A DNA stretch of 64,000 bases, taken from Gemmatimonadaceae bacterium (lineage in GTDB: Bacteria; Gemmatimonadota; Gemmatimonadetes; Gemmatimonadales; Gemmatimonadaceae). This document shows, piece by piece, positions 1 to 8,553 of the stretch. The stretch's first letter is position 1, and each line of letters opens with the position of its first letter. The notes beneath the pieces are model-generated. The model saw only the letters and a list, made by a program, of their open reading frames with translations, was not told the DNA's origin and did not search any database. Location: positions 1-64,000 of the forward strand of contig JACCRF010000041.1 in NCBI GenBank assembly GCA_013813715.1, read 5' to 3'. A program made the position numbers and the translations under genes.

Positions 1-2
1 TC

Positions 3-179
3 TATTCAACGGATGTGGACAAGGTCGAGTCGCAGCACGTGCGGCATCGCTCATTTACAAACTGGATGACGGCAAACCGGCCGGAGTTTCATCGCGAAAG
101 GGTTATTCCCAACCCGTATCCCGGGACACGACCTCAACAATCCAACGCCGCGTTCTTCTGCTTCCGCAGAATGAGCTGA
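3..179 (+). CDS. C-terminal fragment of a protein cut by the window edge, possibly a SAM methyltransferase
   Basis: An open frame runs from base 3 to a TGA at 177-179 and gives 58 residues with no start inside the window. The end reads AAFFCFRRMS. That is how many class I SAM-dependent methyltransferases of glycan loci end, with a final beta strand carrying aromatic residues before a short basic tail. The other two forward frames are less protein-like. The fragment carries no catalytic motif, so the family is a guess from the tail and the neighbourhood. It runs in the same direction as the amidotransferase that follows after a 213-base gap. Confidence 0.4.
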   Translation, partial: YSTDVDKVESQHVRHRSFTNWMTANRPEFHRERVIPNPYPGTRPQQSNAAFFCFRRMS

Positions 180-392
180 CGGGATCAATTTTTACGACAT
201 CGTGATTTGCGCGCAGTGGAATCGATGGCGTCATTTACAAGCGCATGCATGAATCTCCTTCGCCGCCGGCGGCCATTCGTCGCGATCGGTCGAGCTGCGT
301 GAGCGAGGACCTCAAAAGCCGCGCTATATTGAGACTACGCCCGCCCATCAGCTAACCGCTTCGACGGTTGTACTCCGACGTTCCCAACGGTC
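180..392. other. Intergenic spacer before the first amidotransferase
   Basis: This 213-base gap has no convincing open frame. It contains a TATATT at 325-330 that could serve as a -10 element for the gene starting at 393, but no good -35 hexamer lies at the usual distance. No terminator hairpin with a T-run was seen after the upstream stop. I see nothing else in it. Confidence 0.35.
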
Positions 393-1586
393 ATGCCTAA
401 GACAGTAAACGTCCCGCCAGTCGCCGGGTCGATCCCAATTCGCCCGACTCCCGCGCGGTATCGCAGATGCAGCATCTCAGTGCTCGACACGCGTGACGAC
501 CCGATGATGCGGTTCGACGCGGAGGGCCGCTGCCATTACTTCCATGAGTACGCGGAGGCCGAGCGGCTGCATGTGCGCGCCGGCGCTGAGGGACGCGCAG
601 AGCTGGAGCGGTTGGCGGATAACATCCGCGCGACGGGTCGCGGCAAGCAGTACGACTGCATCCTCGGCCTGAGCGGCGGTGTCGACAGTACCTACGTCGC
701 CTGGCAGGCGAAGCAACTTGGCCTTCGCCCGCTCGCGGTTCATTTCGACAATGGATGGAACAGCGAGCTGGCCGTCGGCAACATTGAAAGCATCGTGAGC
801 AGGTTGGAGTTCGACCTGTTCACCTACGTCATCGACTGGAACGAGTTCCGCGACCTGCAACTCGCGTATCTGAGGGCGTCGGTGGTGGACATCGAGGTGG
901 TCACCGACCACGCGATCGTCGCGACCCTATACCGGCTGGCCGCGAAACATGGAATTCGGCATATCCTCAGCGGCACGAACGTAGTGACCGAGCAGGTTCT
1001 TCCGCCGCATTGGGTTTTCAACAAGACAGATCACGTGAACATCCGGGCCATCCACCGGGAGTTCGGAACGTCCCCTCTCAAGACATATCCATTCATGGAT
1101 CTGAAGGTCAAGAAATACCATCAAATAGTGAGGGGAATCCGCAGCCATGCCATTCTCAACCTCGTGGACTACAACAAGGCCGCTGTGAAGCGCCTGATCG
1201 CTAGCGAGCTTGGGTGGCGTGATTACGGGGGTAAACACCATGAATCGATTTTCACGCGTTTTTATCAGGGCCATATCCTCCCTGTCAAGTTCGGCGTAGA
1301 CAAGCGAAAGGCTCATCTTTCCAACCTGATTTTTTCCGGTCAGATGACTCAGGCGGAAGCGCTCGCTGAGCTCGAACGGCCAATCTATAATCCCGCCCAG
1401 CTTGCCAAAGACCGCGATTTCGTCCTCAAGAAACTGGAGCTCGGAGAGGCGGATTTTGCGGAGCTCATGCTTCGCCCACCGCGGCCCCACACTGATTTCG
1501 CGTGCGAGCGGTCGGTGTACGCGGAGTACCCCATGCTTCGCCCGTTTCGCGGAATGGCTGAGCTGCTGAAAACCGCGATCAAGTAA
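393..1586 (+). CDS. N-acetyl sugar amidotransferase, WbpG/PseA family, with a degenerate zinc-binding region
   Basis: Probably an ATP-dependent amidotransferase that converts an acetamido group of a sugar to an acetamidino group. The PP-loop SGGVDS lies near residues 94-99 and is followed by a conserved region ending HFDNGWNSELA. In this family the N-terminus usually carries two Cys-x-x-Cys pairs. Here the pairs read C26-S-I-S29 and C47-H-Y-F50, so one cysteine of each is lost. The paralogue at 43837-45039 keeps all four. The length of 397 aa is normal. The start is the only ATG near the family N-terminus. The glutaminase and channel partners HisH/HisF are not adjacent but occur at 45-46 kb. 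The WbpB, WbpD and WbpE homologues follow directly, which is the gene company of WbpG in Pseudomonas O-antigen loci. Confidence 0.85.
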   Translation: MPKTVNVPPVAGSIPIRPTPARYRRCSISVLDTRDDPMMRFDAEGRCHYFHEYAEAERLHVRAGAEGRAELERLADNIRATGRGKQYDCILGLSGGVDSTYVAWQAKQLGLRPLAVHFDNGWNSELAVGNIESIVSRLEFDLFTYVIDWNEFRDLQLAYLRASVVDIEVVTDHAIVATLYRLAAKHGIRHILSGTNVVTEQVLPPHWVFNKTDHVNIRAIHREFGTSPLKTYPFMDLKVKKYHQIVRGIRSHAILNLVDYNKAAVKRLIASELGWRDYGGKHHESIFTRFYQGHILPVKFGVDKRKAHLSNLIFSGQMTQAEALAELERPIYNPAQLAKDRDFVLKKLELGEADFAELMLRPPRPHTDFACERSVYAEYPMLRPFRGMAELLKTAIK

Positions 1587-1653
1587 GCCGCGATGACCGA
1601 GATCGCTGGCGGCGGAATTAGCAATCTGATCTCCATCCAGAACATGGTTGCGC

Positions 1654-2703
1654 ATGTCTGACAACACCGGGAGCGGCGTCTTCTCATCCGATCTGCGCTT
1701 CGCCATTGTTGGCTGCGGGCGCATCGCGGGCCGTCACGCCGAGCAGATCTCCAGGGTAGGGCATCTCGCCGCGACCTGCGATGTGATTCTCGACCGTGCC
1801 CGGGAGCTGGCAGCTCCGCACGGCGCGCAATGCTACGCCAGCGTGGAGGAGATGCTGGGGTCCGGCAATGGCTTCGATGTCGTGGCGATCTGCACTCCCA
1901 ACGGCCTGCATGCAAAGCACGCGATCGCGGCACTGGGACACGGATGCCACGTGTTGTGCGAGAAGCCGATGGCGATCTCGGTCGCCGACTGCGGGTCGAT
2001 GATTCAGGCAGCGGAGCGGGCGAACCGGCGCCTCTTCATCGTGAAGCAGAATCGATTCAATCCGCCCGTCGCCGCAGTCAAGAAGCTCCTCGACGAGGGC
2101 CGGCTCGGCAAGATCTACAGCGTGCACCTCAATTGCTTCTGGAACCGGAACGCGGACTACTATCAAGACACGTGGAAAGGCACGAAGGAGATGGACGGCG
2201 GCTCACTCTACACGCAGTTCAGCCACTTCATTGACCTTCTGTACTGGCTGGTTGGTGACGTGAAGGATGCCTTCGCGGTCGTAGACAACTACGCCCACAA
2301 TGGCATCATCGAGTTCGAGGATGCGGGCGTGGCGGCCCTCCGCTTCCACAGCGGAACGCTTGGCTCGATCAACTTCACGATCAACTCGTTCGAGCGGAAC
2401 CTCGAGGGCTCGTTGACCATCTTCGCCGAAAAAGGAACCATCAAGATCGGAGGTCAGTACCTGAACGAGCTTGAGTACCAGCGTATCGAGGGATTCGAGA
2501 TCACCGACCTGCCCGCGGGAAATCCCGCCAACAGCTACGGCCATTACCAGGGCTCGATGTCCAACCACGGTCTCGTCTACGACAATCTCGTGGATGTCCT
2601 CCGCTCCGGCGGGGTGATCGCTACCAATGGATTCGAAGGACTCAAGACGGTCGAGATCATCGACAAGATCTACACCGCCGCCCGCCGTGAAGCCTCGCAT
2701 TAG
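1654..2703 (+). CDS. Gfo/Idh/MocA-family sugar dehydrogenase, WbpB-like
   Basis: NAD(P)-dependent dehydrogenase, probably oxidising C3 of a UDP-N-acetyl-glucosaminuronic acid to the 3-keto sugar in the diamino-uronic acid pathway. The Rossmann motif VGCGRIAGRH is near the N-terminus, and the family signature CEKPMAIS holds the catalytic lysine at about residue 104. The C-terminal part is the alpha/beta oxidoreductase domain. The length of 349 aa is typical. An in-frame TTG lies two codons upstream, and I prefer the ATG at 1654. The last 17 bases overlap the next gene. The order dehydrogenase, acyltransferase, DegT aminotransferase matches WbpB-WbpD-WbpE. The substrate is inferred from context only. 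Confidence 0.85.
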   Translation: MSDNTGSGVFSSDLRFAIVGCGRIAGRHAEQISRVGHLAATCDVILDRARELAAPHGAQCYASVEEMLGSGNGFDVVAICTPNGLHAKHAIAALGHGCHVLCEKPMAISVADCGSMIQAAERANRRLFIVKQNRFNPPVAAVKKLLDEGRLGKIYSVHLNCFWNRNADYYQDTWKGTKEMDGGSLYTQFSHFIDLLYWLVGDVKDAFAVVDNYAHNGIIEFEDAGVAALRFHSGTLGSINFTINSFERNLEGSLTIFAEKGTIKIGGQYLNELEYQRIEGFEITDLPAGNPANSYGHYQGSMSNHGLVYDNLVDVLRSGGVIATNGFEGLKTVEIIDKIYTAARREASH

Positions 2704-3169
2704 AACCGCCGCCATCCGGAATGTCCGCTTCGGTGAGAACGTCACAGTCGTCGAGCCGGTGAACCTCTACGAGTGTGAGATCGGCGACCATTCCTTCGTC
2801 GGACCTTTCGTTGAGATTCAGAAAGGCGCAGTGATCGGGAGCAACTGCCGCATTCAATCGCACGCTTTTATCTGCGAGCTGGTCACACTGGGCGACCATT
2901 GCTTCGTCTCGCACGGAGTGATGTTCATCAATGACCTTTTCTCGACCGGCGAGCCGGCGGGCGGCGACCAGTCCCTTTGGAAGCGGACTTTAATCGGCAG
3001 CCACGTGTCAATCGGCACCAACGCCACCATCCTCCCAGTGCGCATCTGCGACGAGGTAGTCATCGGTGCCGGATCGGTGGTGACGAGGGACATCTCCGAG
3101 CCGGGGATCTATGCCGGTAATCCGGCCCGCCTCATTCGCCGGCTCTCACCCTCTCCCGAGGCGGGCTGA
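2687..3169 (+). CDS. Left-handed beta-helix acyltransferase, WbpD/WlbB-like
   Basis: Probably a UDP-2-acetamido-3-amino-glucuronate N-acetyltransferase. The 160 residues are built almost entirely of hexapeptide repeats, for example VGPFVEIQKGAVIGSNC followed by VTLGDHCFVSHGV and VIGAGSVVTRDI. The frame stays open upstream to 2627, but that stretch is the shadow of the previous gene. Homology-like sequence begins at PRIRTAAIRNVRF, so GTG at 2687 is the likely start, overlapping the upstream gene by 17 bases. The stop is one base before the next start. The family uses acetyl-CoA, and donor and acceptor here are inferred from the WbpB/WbpE neighbours. Confidence 0.85.
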   Translation: MKPRIRTAAIRNVRFGENVTVVEPVNLYECEIGDHSFVGPFVEIQKGAVIGSNCRIQSHAFICELVTLGDHCFVSHGVMFINDLFSTGEPAGGDQSLWKRTLIGSHVSIGTNATILPVRICDEVVIGAGSVVTRDISEPGIYAGNPARLIRRLSPSPEAG

Positions 3170-3170
3170 C

Positions 3171-4331
3171 ATGGAGTTCGTGAATCTTCACGCCCAGTAT
3201 CTGGGCATCAAGGATGAGATAGATGCTGCGATTGCCACGGTGATTCGCGAGTCGTCGTTCATCCGCGGCCCCCACGTGGACGAGTTCGAGATGCGCTTCG
3301 CCGAGCTGGTCGGGGTGCGGCATTGTGTGTCATGCGGCGACGGCACGGACGCCATTTACATCGCGCTACGTGCGCTGGGCCTCGGCCAGGGTGACGAAGT
3401 AATCACCACCGCTCATACCTGGATCGCGTCGGCAGAAACGGTGACGCAGGCGGGCGGGCGCGTGGCCTTCTGCGATACCGAGGATGAATACTATTGCATT
3501 GACCCGCTCCGCATCGAGCGGCAGATCACGCCGCGCACGCGTGGAATAATCGCGGTGCACCTGTACGGACAACCGGCGGACATGGATCCTATTCTCGAGT
3601 TAGCACGGCGTCACGGGTTGTGGGTAATCGAGGACTGCGCCCAGGCTCATCTGGCGACCTACAGGGGCCGTGTTGTCGGGACGATGGGCGACGCGGCGAC
3701 CTTCTCGTTCTATCCAGGCAAGAATCTCGGAGCGATGGGGGATGCCGGCTGTCTCGTCACGAATCGTGGCGACGTTGCGGAATTCGCCGCGCTCTTCGCG
3801 CGGCACGGCGGCAAAGGCGAGCATGTGATGGAAGGGATCAACAGCCGGCTGGACGGGCTGCAGGCCGCCATCCTTAATGTCAAGTTGCGGCACCTTCGCC
3901 GGTGGACCGCCGAGCGGCAGCATCTCGCGGCGCGGTACGATGAGCTGCTCGCCGACATCCCGGGGATTCGCACGCCAATGCGGCGCGCGGAATGCGAGCA
4001 CGTCTTCCATCTCTACGTGATCCGGAGCCAGCGGCGCGACGCATTGCGCGAGCGCCTGCACGAGCGCGGAATCCCGACTCTCATCAACTACCCGAAGGCT
4101 CTGCCGTTCTACCCGGCATACGCGTACCTCGGGCACACTCCTGCTGATTTTCCGGTGGCATACCGACATCAGGGTGAGATCCTCTCGATTCCTCTTTATC
4201 CTGAGCTGGAGGCGAGCCAGGTCGAGGCGGTCGCAGACGCGATTCGATCATTCGAGGCACCGGCCCCGAGACGGCCCGCAGGCGTGCACCAAACGCGCGG
4301 TGTTGCGGCCGGGTCGTCGAAGCGGGATTGA
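3171..4331 (+). CDS. DegT/DnrJ/EryC1-family aminotransferase, WbpE-like
   Basis: PLP-dependent aminotransferase that would aminate the 3-keto sugar made by the dehydrogenase at 1654-2703. The family landmarks are present: CGDGTDAIYIALRALG near residue 55, VIEDCAQAH (Asp for the PLP nitrogen) and FSFYPGKNLGAMGDAG, where the lysine forms the Schiff base. The length of 386 aa is normal. The ATG at 3171 follows the upstream TGA by one base, and the longer reading from 3111 would only overlap the acyltransferase. The C-terminal 20 residues are basic and low in conservation. Together with the two genes upstream it completes a WbpB/D/E-type set. Confidence 0.9.
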   Translation: MEFVNLHAQYLGIKDEIDAAIATVIRESSFIRGPHVDEFEMRFAELVGVRHCVSCGDGTDAIYIALRALGLGQGDEVITTAHTWIASAETVTQAGGRVAFCDTEDEYYCIDPLRIERQITPRTRGIIAVHLYGQPADMDPILELARRHGLWVIEDCAQAHLATYRGRVVGTMGDAATFSFYPGKNLGAMGDAGCLVTNRGDVAEFAALFARHGGKGEHVMEGINSRLDGLQAAILNVKLRHLRRWTAERQHLAARYDELLADIPGIRTPMRRAECEHVFHLYVIRSQRRDALRERLHERGIPTLINYPKALPFYPAYAYLGHTPADFPVAYRHQGEILSIPLYPELEASQVEAVADAIRSFEAPAPRRPAGVHQTRGVAAGSSKRD

Positions 4332-4364
4332 TGCGGGGGAGCATCTATCACCGCTTCCCCCGTG

Positions 4365-5555
4365 ATGTTTCCTGATACCGTGAGCGAGGTTTCGCTCTTT
4401 GCCGGCCAGACGGTTCTTCTCATCTCGCCTCAATCGTGGGAAGGGCTGACGCTCTCGAAGCACCACTACGCCGTCGCCCTCTCCGAGGCCGGCGCGCATG
4501 TTTTCTTCCTCAACCCGCCGTCGGGCGGCGCGTTGCGTCCGCGGATCACGAGTGTTCCTGACGCGAACGTGAAGCTGATCGATTACAGGACCATAATGCG
4601 GGCCAGGCGTTTCCTGCCCCAGCGCCTGCACGACGCACTGGAGACGGTGCAGGTGTCGCTGATCGAACGGCAGATCGGACGGAATCTCGATGTCGTCTGG
4701 AGCTTTGATCCGACGCGCTTCAGGAATCTCCGCGCTTTCCGGTCGAACCTGCGCGTGTTCCACGCCGTTGACCGGGTAGAGGAATCGGCGCTCCGGCCGA
4801 TCGGAACGAGCGCCGACGTGGTGCTCTCGGTCTCGCGTCTCATTCTCGACGACTTCGCGGAGGTCGGAACCGCAGGTTTCCGCGTGAATCACGGACTCTC
4901 TGTCGATTTTGAACGAGCTGCCCGCACCCGCCTCGACGAACTGGCCCGTACCCCGGGACCTTCTCCGTCACCGCCGTACAAGGTCGGTTACGTGGGGAAT
5001 CTCCTCCACCCCGCCATCGACCACGCGGCCTTCTCCCGCATCGTCACCGCGACGCCGGAAGCGGAGTTTCACATCTGGGGCCCGTACCAATATGCGCATC
5101 TCAACTGGAAACACTCCGGCGTTCCGGAGGTCGTGTCGTTCATTGCGTTTCTTCAGAAGCGGCCGAACGTCCGGCTGCACGGCCTCACGCATCCGCGCGT
5201 GGTCGCCGAGGGTCTTGGGAAGATGGATGTCCTGCTGACTTGTTACGATTCGGAGCGCGAGTTGAACCGGGGATCAAACAACCACAAGGTTCTCGAGTAT
5301 CTCAGCACCGGCAAACCAGTCGTGACCAATCACGTCTCCGAGTACATGGACGCAGGCATTCCCCCCGGCCTGTTGTCGATGCCCGGAACGACGGACAACG
5401 CGGAGCTGCCCGGCATGTTCCGGCAGGTCATCGAAACGCTGGACGAGCTGCACCGCGTCGAACTGCAGGAACGGCGGATTAGTTTCGCGCTGTCCAACAC
5501 CTATTCCGGAAAACTCCGGGAGATAGAAGGGATCGTCGGAGCCCGGCTGCGATGA
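4365..5555 (+). CDS. GT-B glycosyltransferase (group 1-like)
   Basis: Probable cytoplasmic glycosyltransferase acting on a nucleotide sugar. The N-terminus LLISPQSWEGLTLSKHHYA resembles group 1 enzymes that begin with an acceptor-binding Rossmann fold. A second Rossmann half begins at VGYVGNLLHP, about residue 205, and near the C-terminus NRGSNNHKVLEYLSTGKPVV matches the donor-binding loop typical of the fold. The length of 396 aa is usual. A GTG lies one codon before the ATG at 4365. The stop overlaps the next start as ATGA. Sugar specificity cannot be read from the sequence. Confidence 0.8.
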   Translation: MFPDTVSEVSLFAGQTVLLISPQSWEGLTLSKHHYAVALSEAGAHVFFLNPPSGGALRPRITSVPDANVKLIDYRTIMRARRFLPQRLHDALETVQVSLIERQIGRNLDVVWSFDPTRFRNLRAFRSNLRVFHAVDRVEESALRPIGTSADVVLSVSRLILDDFAEVGTAGFRVNHGLSVDFERAARTRLDELARTPGPSPSPPYKVGYVGNLLHPAIDHAAFSRIVTATPEAEFHIWGPYQYAHLNWKHSGVPEVVSFIAFLQKRPNVRLHGLTHPRVVAEGLGKMDVLLTCYDSERELNRGSNNHKVLEYLSTGKPVVTNHVSEYMDAGIPPGLLSMPGTTDNAELPGMFRQVIETLDELHRVELQERRISFALSNTYSGKLREIEGIVGARLR

Positions 5556-7264
5556 AGCTCACCGGCAATCTCGACTGCGACCGTTTCGACTACGCCGCGC
5601 GATGCGTGTCGAGGCTCGGACAGAGTGGCAGCCTCGTATTCGACATTGGTGCCGGAGCGGGGGCGATGCGTGTTCCGATCGAGTCGGCCGGCCACCGTTA
5701 TGCTGGATTCGACCTGGTGCCGGAAGCGCCGGAGGTTCGGAGATGGGACATTGAGGAGCCCCTCCCCCTAAACGAACGAGCAGACGTTGTGCTGATGCTG
5801 GAGGTGATCGAGCATCTCTGGAATCCGAAGAAATGCCTCGACCACGTGTCGGCAGTTCTCCGCGAGGGGGGACACCTCGTTCTGACGACGCCCAACCCGA
5901 GGTGGAGCAGGGGGCGATTCGATCTTCTCATCCGACACGAGATGTCGTGTTTCACGGAACAAGACCTCGAGTTGAATCATCATGTATTCACGAGCTGGCC
6001 GCACGTCATCGGCAGGCTGCTCGCATCGAGCGGGTTCGAAGTGACCGAGTATGTCACCCTCGAGAGTCGGCTGGAGTGGCCAAACCGGCCACTCACGCCT
6101 TCGTACCCGGCTCGTGTCGTGAAGCACCTGCTGAGCCGGTTGATTGAAGCAAGGGACCCGGCAGCGAAGGGAATGGGCTACGGTGTGGTCGCAGTGAAGA
6201 ACTCAGCCGTGGCAGGTGGCGCCGGCGGCACCCGGGCCGCCCCGCTCAGTGCTTCGAATGTTAGAAACCCGAGCGATCTCTTTCTCTTTTTCGAGGAGCC
6301 CGAACTCGATCGCTGGCTTCCCTTCGACCGCCATCCGAGGCGAATCGTCCGCCGGATCCTGAGAGGCCCGTCTCAGATCGGCGGCGTGCAGCGCTGGTTT
6401 CTCAACCTTTGCCGCGGTCTTGACCAGATCGGAGTCGCGTACAGCGTGAACGACTACGACCTGATTCGGCGCCGCGATGACGCTGTTGCGTTCGTGATCG
6501 GCAAGTCCCACGTCATCGGGAAAATTCCTGCCGGAGTGCCGATTGTTTTCGGACCGGGCGTGGACTCGCACCCGTGCGCCAACGATTTCTGGCGCACTGC
6601 GGGGATCGTCCACCTGTTGATCTCGTGCGACTGGTTCGCGCAAATGTACGGGCGCGACCTTCCGGTGCCCATTCCGATAACCGTCTGGCCGGCTGGTATC
6701 GACATGGATCTCTGGCGGCCGGGGCCAGCCTCCGGACGCAGTCGCCAGGTGATAGTGTACGACAAGGTGCGATGGGAGCGAGACCTCTACGAGCCCGAGC
6801 TCATCGAGCCCGTCGTCGCCGAACTCACGGCGTCAGGCTTTGAGCCGGTGGTGATCCGATACGGGAGTTACAAAGAGGAAGACTATCGCCGCATGCTGCA
6901 GAACGCGCTGGCGATGATCTTTCTCTGCGAGCACGAGACCCAGGGTTTTGCCTATCTGCAGGCCCTGTCGTCGAATGTTCCGATCTTCGCCTGGGACAGA
7001 GGCGGCGTATGGAAAGATCCATCGTACCATCCCCAAAGGGCGATTTTCGGACCAGTGACCTCCGTGCCGTACTTCGATGAGCGCTGCGGCAGAAAATTCG
7101 CGACGACCGAATCGTATCGTCGCGGACTGCGCGAATTTCTCGGAAAGGCAGGCTCCGGAGAATTTCGGCCGCGGGCGTACATTGCCGATGCCCTGGAGCT
7201 CGGGGCAAGCGCGCGAAGGTTCACCGAAATTGCGGCCGGAATACGGGCCTCACGGAGCGTTTGA
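5552..7264 (+). CDS. Fusion: class I SAM methyltransferase plus GT-B glycosyltransferase
   Basis: One 570-residue frame holds two enzymes. Residues 1-215 are a methyltransferase: motif I VFDIGAGAGA at 29-38, an acidic second motif AGFDLVPEAP, and LVLTTPNPRWSRGRFD near 109-123. A Gly/Ala/Ser-rich stretch at about 217-238 looks like a flexible linker. Residues 240-570 resemble a group 1 glycosyltransferase, with IGGVQRWFLNLCRGL at about 276-290, the donor-side AGIDMDLWRPG, and a late ETQGFAYLQALSSNVPIF. The start overlaps the previous stop (ATGA) and the stop overlaps the next start (TGATG). No frameshift is needed. The likely result is coupled chain extension and methylation, but acceptor and position are unknown. 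Confidence 0.8.
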   Translation: MKLTGNLDCDRFDYAARCVSRLGQSGSLVFDIGAGAGAMRVPIESAGHRYAGFDLVPEAPEVRRWDIEEPLPLNERADVVLMLEVIEHLWNPKKCLDHVSAVLREGGHLVLTTPNPRWSRGRFDLLIRHEMSCFTEQDLELNHHVFTSWPHVIGRLLASSGFEVTEYVTLESRLEWPNRPLTPSYPARVVKHLLSRLIEARDPAAKGMGYGVVAVKNSAVAGGAGGTRAAPLSASNVRNPSDLFLFFEEPELDRWLPFDRHPRRIVRRILRGPSQIGGVQRWFLNLCRGLDQIGVAYSVNDYDLIRRRDDAVAFVIGKSHVIGKIPAGVPIVFGPGVDSHPCANDFWRTAGIVHLLISCDWFAQMYGRDLPVPIPITVWPAGIDMDLWRPGPASGRSRQVIVYDKVRWERDLYEPELIEPVVAELTASGFEPVVIRYGSYKEEDYRRMLQNALAMIFLCEHETQGFAYLQALSSNVPIFAWDRGGVWKDPSYHPQRAIFGPVTSVPYFDERCGRKFATTESYRRGLREFLGKAGSGEFRPRAYIADALELGASARRFTEIAAGIRASRSV

Positions 7265-8553
7265 TGGAGCGCGTCCTCATCCTGTCTGGTCTCCAGCTCA
7301 GCACCAATCCGCGAGTCGTAAAGGAGGCAGATACGCTCGCCACCGCGGGCTACGATGTGGAGGTCGTCGGCGTGGCGCTCGATCCCCAACTCGTCGCCCG
7401 CGACAAGCAGTTGTTCGACGGGAAACAGTGGCGCTACACGACGCTCCTCGATGCCAGCTCTCACGAGCTCCGTGACCGGTACAGGTGGGCACAGGCGCGC
7501 ACACGGATGCGCGTCCTGTACGAGGTGCATCGGCGCTTCGGAGTGAGCAGCCCCAGGCGGCTGGGCTACGCAGCATCCGAGATGCGTCGGTATGCGCTCC
7601 GCCACCCGGCCGATCTCACGATCGTGCACAATCCACAGGGTTTGTGGGTTGGCGTGGAGCTGCTGCGTCACGGGCGAAAAATCGCGGTTGACTTCGAAGA
7701 CTGGTACTCGGAGGATCTTTTGCCCCAGGACAGGAGTGGATACACGGCAGAGTTGCTCAGACGCCTCGAAGCCATCGTGCTGCGAGGTGCGGCATACTCG
7801 AGCACTACATCCCGGCGACTCAGCGAGGCGCTCGCATCGTCGTATCAGTGTGTTCCGCCCGTGGTACTCTACAATTCCTTTTCCTGGGCGGAGCGCGCCA
7901 GCATTGATGGCGAGGCGCGCGATCGCGTGGATCCCGGGCTTCCGTCGGTCTGCTGGTTTTCACAGGTGGTGGGACCGGGCCGCGGGCTCGAAGCTTTGAT
8001 GGACGCTCTGCCATCGGTAAACGTTCTGTTCGAGATCCATCTGCGCGGCAACGCCAGACCCGCCTACAGGGACGCTTTGCTGACGCGAGCCCCCCAGGTC
8101 TGGCGCGACAGGATACACTTCCACGATCAGGTGCCCCACGCCGAGCTCCTCTCGCGACTCGCTGAGCACGATCTGGCTCTTGCGGGAGAGCTGCCGGATT
8201 GCAGGAGCAGGGCGCTCACCATCACCAACAAGGTGCTTCAATACCTCCTGGCCGGCGTGCCGGTGCTCGCGAGCGACACCGAAGGGCAGCGTGAGGTAGC
8301 CGAAAGGGCCAACGGAGCCGTGGCTTTGTTCGCTGCCGGAGACAGCGAGAGTTTGGCCGCGGCAATCGACCGTATGCTGTCGAATCCGGAGCTCCTTCGC
8401 GAAGCGCGCGAAAAAGCAGCCCTTGCCGCCGAGCGTCATTTCTGCTGGGAGCGCGCCGCCCCAATGCTGCTGGACCAGGTGCGCCGGGCGCTTCCCACCG
8501 GGGTTGTCACCGAGCGCGTCGACGGCATTCACGCGCGTCCGGGCACTCGATGA
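7264..8553 (+). CDS. GT4-family glycosyltransferase
   Basis: Predicted retaining GT-B glycosyltransferase. The N-terminus ERVLILSGLQLSTNPRVVKEADTLA is the usual start of group 1 enzymes, with an acceptor-side glycine loop and RVVKEA helix. The donor half contains the VLQYLLAGVPVLASDTEGQREVA segment used for nucleotide recognition. The length of about 429 aa is normal. A TTG lies one codon upstream, but ATG at 7264 overlaps the preceding TGA and is preferred. The gene end overlaps the deacetylase start as ATGA, so the block from 4365 to 10684 is probably translated as a coupled unit. Substrates are unknown. Confidence 0.85.
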   Translation: MERVLILSGLQLSTNPRVVKEADTLATAGYDVEVVGVALDPQLVARDKQLFDGKQWRYTTLLDASSHELRDRYRWAQARTRMRVLYEVHRRFGVSSPRRLGYAASEMRRYALRHPADLTIVHNPQGLWVGVELLRHGRKIAVDFEDWYSEDLLPQDRSGYTAELLRRLEAIVLRGAAYSSTTSRRLSEALASSYQCVPPVVLYNSFSWAERASIDGEARDRVDPGLPSVCWFSQVVGPGRGLEALMDALPSVNVLFEIHLRGNARPAYRDALLTRAPQVWRDRIHFHDQVPHAELLSRLAEHDLALAGELPDCRSRALTITNKVLQYLLAGVPVLASDTEGQREVAERANGAVALFAAGDSESLAAAIDRMLSNPELLREAREKAALAAERHFCWERAAPMLLDQVRRALPTGVVTERVDGIHARPGTR

